From Mesorhizobium sp. B2-1-8 (GTDB lineage: Bacteria; Pseudomonadota; Alphaproteobacteria; Rhizobiales; Rhizobiaceae), in assembly GCF_006442545.2 (NCBI RefSeq), contig NZ_CP083952.1, positions 1,488,001 to 1,552,000 of the forward strand: DNA of 64,000 bases, read 5' to 3'. Shown here piece by piece: positions 61,237 through 64,000 of this stretch. Below the pieces are notes generated by a model. It was not told the DNA's origin. It ran no database searches and saw only the letters and a list, made by a program, of their open reading frames with translations. Position numbers and translations under genes: made by a program. How positions within the stretch are numbered: position 1 is the stretch's first letter; each line of letters starts with the position of its first letter.

Positions 61237-62781
61237 TCAACAGTCACTGCTGGAGCGTTCGTTGAGCGTCGCACCGGTTTCGGCATCAACCGCGGCCAGG
61301 CTGACCTCATAACCCCAGAGGGTTCGGATATGGCGCAGCGTCGCGTCGCGGCTGCCACCGTCGAGCAGTACGCCCTCCTTCACCTTGTGCTGCAGCCGCA
61401 AATGCCGGTCACCGAGCAGGTCGACATCCACAACCTGGATATCCGGCCGGCTCGCCCCGACATCGTAGCTGTGGGCCAGCGCGGCGCGTATCTTTTGGTA
61501 GCCGCGCTCATTGTGGATCGAGGCGACCTCGTAATGCGCGTCGTCGGCCTGGTCGGCCAGGACAAACATCCGCCACTTCCGTATCAGGGCCGGGCTGAGG
61601 TGCTGGCGGACGAAGGATTCGTCGCGGTGATTGGCCCATGCGTCCAGGAGCACGTCGCGCCAGTCACCGCGACCCGCAATGTCGGGAAACCAGTCGCGGT
61701 CCTCCGCCGTCGGCTCGGTCGAAATGCGCTGGATGTCCTGCATCATGTCGAGGCCGAGCGCGTACGGATTGATACCGGAGAACCGGGAGTCGTCGAAGGC
61801 CGGCTGGAAGATCACATTGGAATGGTTGCGCAGGACCTCGAGCATGGCGCCCTCGCCGATCTGGCCGCGGTCGAACAATGCGTTCATGAGGGTGTAGTGC
61901 ACGAAGGTGGCGCAGCCTTCATTCATCACCTGCGTTTGCCGCTGCGGATAGAAATACTGCGCAACGACACGCACGATGCGGATGATCTCGCGTTGCCAGG
62001 GCTCCAGGACAAGGCTGTTCTTCTCGAGGAAATAGAGCAGGTTTTCCTCAGGCAGGTTGAGCGATTTCTTCCGCTCCGCCAGGCCTTCATCCTTCTTCTC
62101 GGTCTTGCTGGTGTCCTGTGAAGGAGGCAGCGTGCGCCACAAGTCGTTGTAGGAGCGCTCTTCATATTCCAGGCGCTCGCGCAACCCTTCACGCTGCCGC
62201 TCGGACGACAGCTTTGGCGGCCTGTGATATCGGAACACGCCTTGCTCCATCAGCGCGTGAGCGCTGTCGAGAATGCTTTCCACGGCTGACAATCCGTGCC
62301 GCTCCTCGCATCGGGCAATGTAGCCCTTGGCGAACTCCAGGTAGCTTAGAATCCCCCCGGCGTCGGTCCACTGCTGGAAAAGATGATTGTTCTTGAAGAA
62401 ATGATTGTGTCCGAGCGCTGCATGCGCCGTCACCAGGGCCTGCAAGGCCATGGTGTTTTCCTCCATCAGGTAGACGATGCAGGGATTGGAATTGATGACC
62501 AGTTCATAGGCCAACCCCCGTCCGCCCTTGCGGTAGAGAAAGTCCTGATACAGGAAATGCTTGCCGAACGACCAGTGACGATACATCAGCGGCATGCCGA
62601 CCGATGAGTAAGCGTCGAGCATCTGCTGCGAAGATATGATCTCCATCTGCACCGGATAGGTGTCCAGCTTGAGCTCCTCGACGGCGATTGCCGCGATCGC
62701 CTCATAAGCCTGCGACAATTTCTGGAAATCCCAGTCGGATCCGGAAAAGAGCAAACCCGGTTTGCTGGCTGTCCTGGCCAT
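61237..62781 (-). CDS. SpoVR-family protein
   Basis: A 514-residue cytosolic protein of the SpoVR/YcgB family, linked in non-sporulating bacteria to stationary-phase or stress responses together with the kinase PrkA and a DUF444 protein. Conserved parts seen: YRHWSFGKHFLYQD, ELVINSNPCIVYLMEEN, LGHNHFFKNNHLF, QTQVMNEGCATFVHYTLMNA and GINPYALGLDMMQDI. GAGGGGAAACC precedes ATG 62781, 9 bp after the upstream gene, so they form an operon. Confidence 0.94.
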   Translation of the reverse strand: MARTASKPGLLFSGSDWDFQKLSQAYEAIAAIAVEELKLDTYPVQMEIISSQQMLDAYSSVGMPLMYRHWSFGKHFLYQDFLYRKGGRGLAYELVINSNPCIVYLMEENTMALQALVTAHAALGHNHFFKNNHLFQQWTDAGGILSYLEFAKGYIARCEERHGLSAVESILDSAHALMEQGVFRYHRPPKLSSERQREGLRERLEYEERSYNDLWRTLPPSQDTSKTEKKDEGLAERKKSLNLPEENLLYFLEKNSLVLEPWQREIIRIVRVVAQYFYPQRQTQVMNEGCATFVHYTLMNALFDRGQIGEGAMLEVLRNHSNVIFQPAFDDSRFSGINPYALGLDMMQDIQRISTEPTAEDRDWFPDIAGRGDWRDVLLDAWANHRDESFVRQHLSPALIRKWRMFVLADQADDAHYEVASIHNERGYQKIRAALAHSYDVGASRPDIQVVDVDLLGDRHLRLQHKVKEGVLLDGGSRDATLRHIRTLWGYEVSLAAVDAETGATLNERSSSDC

Positions 62782-62790
62782 GGTTTCCCC

Positions 62791-64000
62791 TCAGGCGCTC
62801 TTGCGGAGCGCGGGCTGTTTGGCGAAGAGCCGACGAAAGACGGGATAGATATCGGCGGCCGTGGCTATGCGGCTCATCTGGAAGTTCGGCCAGTTCGATT
62901 CGATGGCGCTGTAGGCCCGCCAGAGCGATGTCCCGTTTTCGGTCGCGCCGAAGATGTGGCTCTCGCGTTCGTCGATGATCTCGACATAGGCGAAATACTG
63001 GCACAGGCGCATGAGCTTGCCGTTCAGCAGGGCGATGCAGCGCTCGGAATCGGTGGCGAAATTGTCGCCGTCCGAAGCCTGCGCGGCGTAGATGTTCCAC
63101 TCGCTCGCGGGATAACGCTGCTTGATCACGCGATGCATTTCCTCGAGTGCGGTAGAAACGACGGTGCCACCGCTTTGCGTGCAGTAGAAGAAGGTTTCCT
63201 CATCCACCTCCTGCGCTTCGTGCGTATGGCGGATGAAGACGATTTCGGTGCGCTCATAACGTCGCTTCAGGAACAGGTGCAGCAGCACGAAGAAGCGCTT
63301 GGCCAGGTCCTTCTCACGCTCGCCCATCGAGCCCGACACGTCCATCAGGCAGAACATGACCGCTTTCGCGTTCGGCACCGGGGTCGGGTCGAAGCGGTTG
63401 AACCGGATGTCGACCGGGTCGACGAAGGCAATCCGCCGGCGCCGGCGCTCCAGCCGCTCGATCTCCTCTTTGAGGGCCGCGACGCGCTCGCGCGTCTGAG
63501 CATTGGGCCGTGCGGCCTCCAGCGAGGCGAGGTCCTGCATGATCGCGTCGACCGCCGCTTGCTTCGGGCGCCTGAGCGCAATGCGGCGGCCGTGGCTGTT
63601 GCGCATCGTGCGGCCGACATTGATGTTGGTCGGCGAACCAGTGGCGGCGAAACCCGCCCGGCGCGGCTTGAAAGCAAGGATCTCCTTGAGATTGAGCTTC
63701 ACCATGTCGGGCAGTTCGAGATCCTCGAAGAAAAGATCGAGCACCTCCTCGCGCGACAGGACGAAACGAAAGTCGTCCTCGGATGCGGTGTTTCCCGGTG
63801 ACGAACCGCCCATGCCTCCGCCCTGGCCGGGTTTGGGGATCAGATCACCCTGTGCGAATTGCCTGTTGCCCGGCAGGATGTGCCGGCGCCGGCCGGTGTC
63901 CCTCGCGTCATTGAAAGTCGGCTCGCCGGTGCCTCTCTCGGGCATCGGCACGGCATGCTCCGCGTCCACGTCGGCGATCCGTCCACTGCGGATCTGGTCG
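62791..64000 (-). CDS. DUF444 (YeaH-type) VWA-domain protein, 5' end outside window
   Basis: A conserved stress-associated protein. At least 403 codons are present; the frame is open to the window edge (upstream residues read DQIRSGRIADVDAEH), so the true start lies beyond 64000 and GTG 63969 is not the start. Family blocks: SMGGSSPGN-like Gly-rich part, a LEREEVLDLFFEDLELPDMV-type segment, and the VWA fold with the MIDAS-like motif LMDVSGSMGEREKD. A Gln/Glu/Arg helix (about ASLEAARPNAQTRERVAALK) precedes it. SpoVR follows after 9 bp. The kinase prkA is expected just outside. Confidence 0.92.
   Translation of the reverse strand, partial: DQIRSGRIADVDAEHAVPMPERGTGEPTFNDARDTGRRRHILPGNRQFAQGDLIPKPGQGGGMGGSSPGNTASEDDFRFVLSREEVLDLFFEDLELPDMVKLNLKEILAFKPRRAGFAATGSPTNINVGRTMRNSHGRRIALRRPKQAAVDAIMQDLASLEAARPNAQTRERVAALKEEIERLERRRRRIAFVDPVDIRFNRFDPTPVPNAKAVMFCLMDVSGSMGEREKDLAKRFFVLLHLFLKRRYERTEIVFIRHTHEAQEVDEETFFYCTQSGGTVVSTALEEMHRVIKQRYPASEWNIYAAQASDGDNFATDSERCIALLNGKLMRLCQYFAYVEIIDERESHIFGATENGTSLWRAYSAIESNWPNFQMSRIATAADIYPVFRRLFAKQPALRKSA

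Noticed and set aside
63969..63969. GTG at 63969 as start of the DUF444 gene
   Set aside because: Typical family residues (DQIRSGRIAD) continue upstream in frame to the window edge, so the gene is cut by the window.

Overview
The window is a GC-rich alphaproteobacterial chromosome segment, most likely from Mesorhizobium or a close relative in the Rhizobiales. This is an inference from: the gene order xerD / small membrane gene / aroK-aroB-CBS protein, with accA nearby; the bdhA/adc ketone-body pair; a ketose 3-epimerase of the type known from Mesorhizobium loti; and several intergenic and in-gene palindromic repeats of the kind scattered through rhizobial genomes. No phage, insertion sequence, CRISPR array or rRNA operon is visible. 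One tRNA gene, tRNA-Arg(CCT), is present. The DUF444 gene at the right edge is cut by the end of the window.

Layout. 1-5 kb: an exported hypothetical protein, a GAF-PAS hybrid histidine kinase with its OmpR-type regulator, a divergent frameshifted and degenerate response regulator, and two small membrane proteins. 5-11 kb: a YkuD L,D-transpeptidase, then an RND efflux pair with a divergent TetR repressor and a palindromic operator. 11-16.7 kb: a PiT phosphate transporter, patatin phospholipase, acetoacetate decarboxylase, 3-hydroxybutyrate dehydrogenase and a GpdQ-like phosphodiesterase. 17-21.7 kb: a four-gene operon coding for a SAF-domain NAD(P) oxidoreductase plus E1alpha, E1beta and E2 of a 2-oxoacid/acetoin-type dehydrogenase; a 122-bp palindromic repeat sits in frame inside E2. 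22-27.8 kb: an ABC importer operon that ends with a metallo-beta-lactamase-fold hydrolase and a SurE nucleotidase. 27.9-30.4 kb: tandem paralogous DUF930 envelope proteins.

30.4-49.3 kb is a carbohydrate region. It holds a complete glucitol-type PTS (GutM, IIC, IIB, IIA) with its own HPr-EI fusion, a SorC-family regulator, and an unrecognised 266-residue protein. Next come a leftward aldolase/FGGY kinase/HAD operon and a divergent rightward operon of DeoR regulator, FGGY kinase, RbsABC-type importer, ketose 3-epimerase and cupin. The obvious sugar-alcohol-phosphate dehydrogenase is missing, so the PTS substrate is open.

49.6-64 kb is mostly housekeeping: tRNA-Arg, an M20 amidohydrolase preceded by three 20-bp direct repeats, a D,D-carboxypeptidase, a CobW-type GTPase with a histidine-rich loop, a TusA-like protein with a lipoprotein L,D-transpeptidase, accA, xerD, aroKB, a CBS protein that has lost most of its membrane domain, an alpha/beta hydrolase, and spoVR with the DUF444 gene (usually an operon with prkA, which would lie outside the window).
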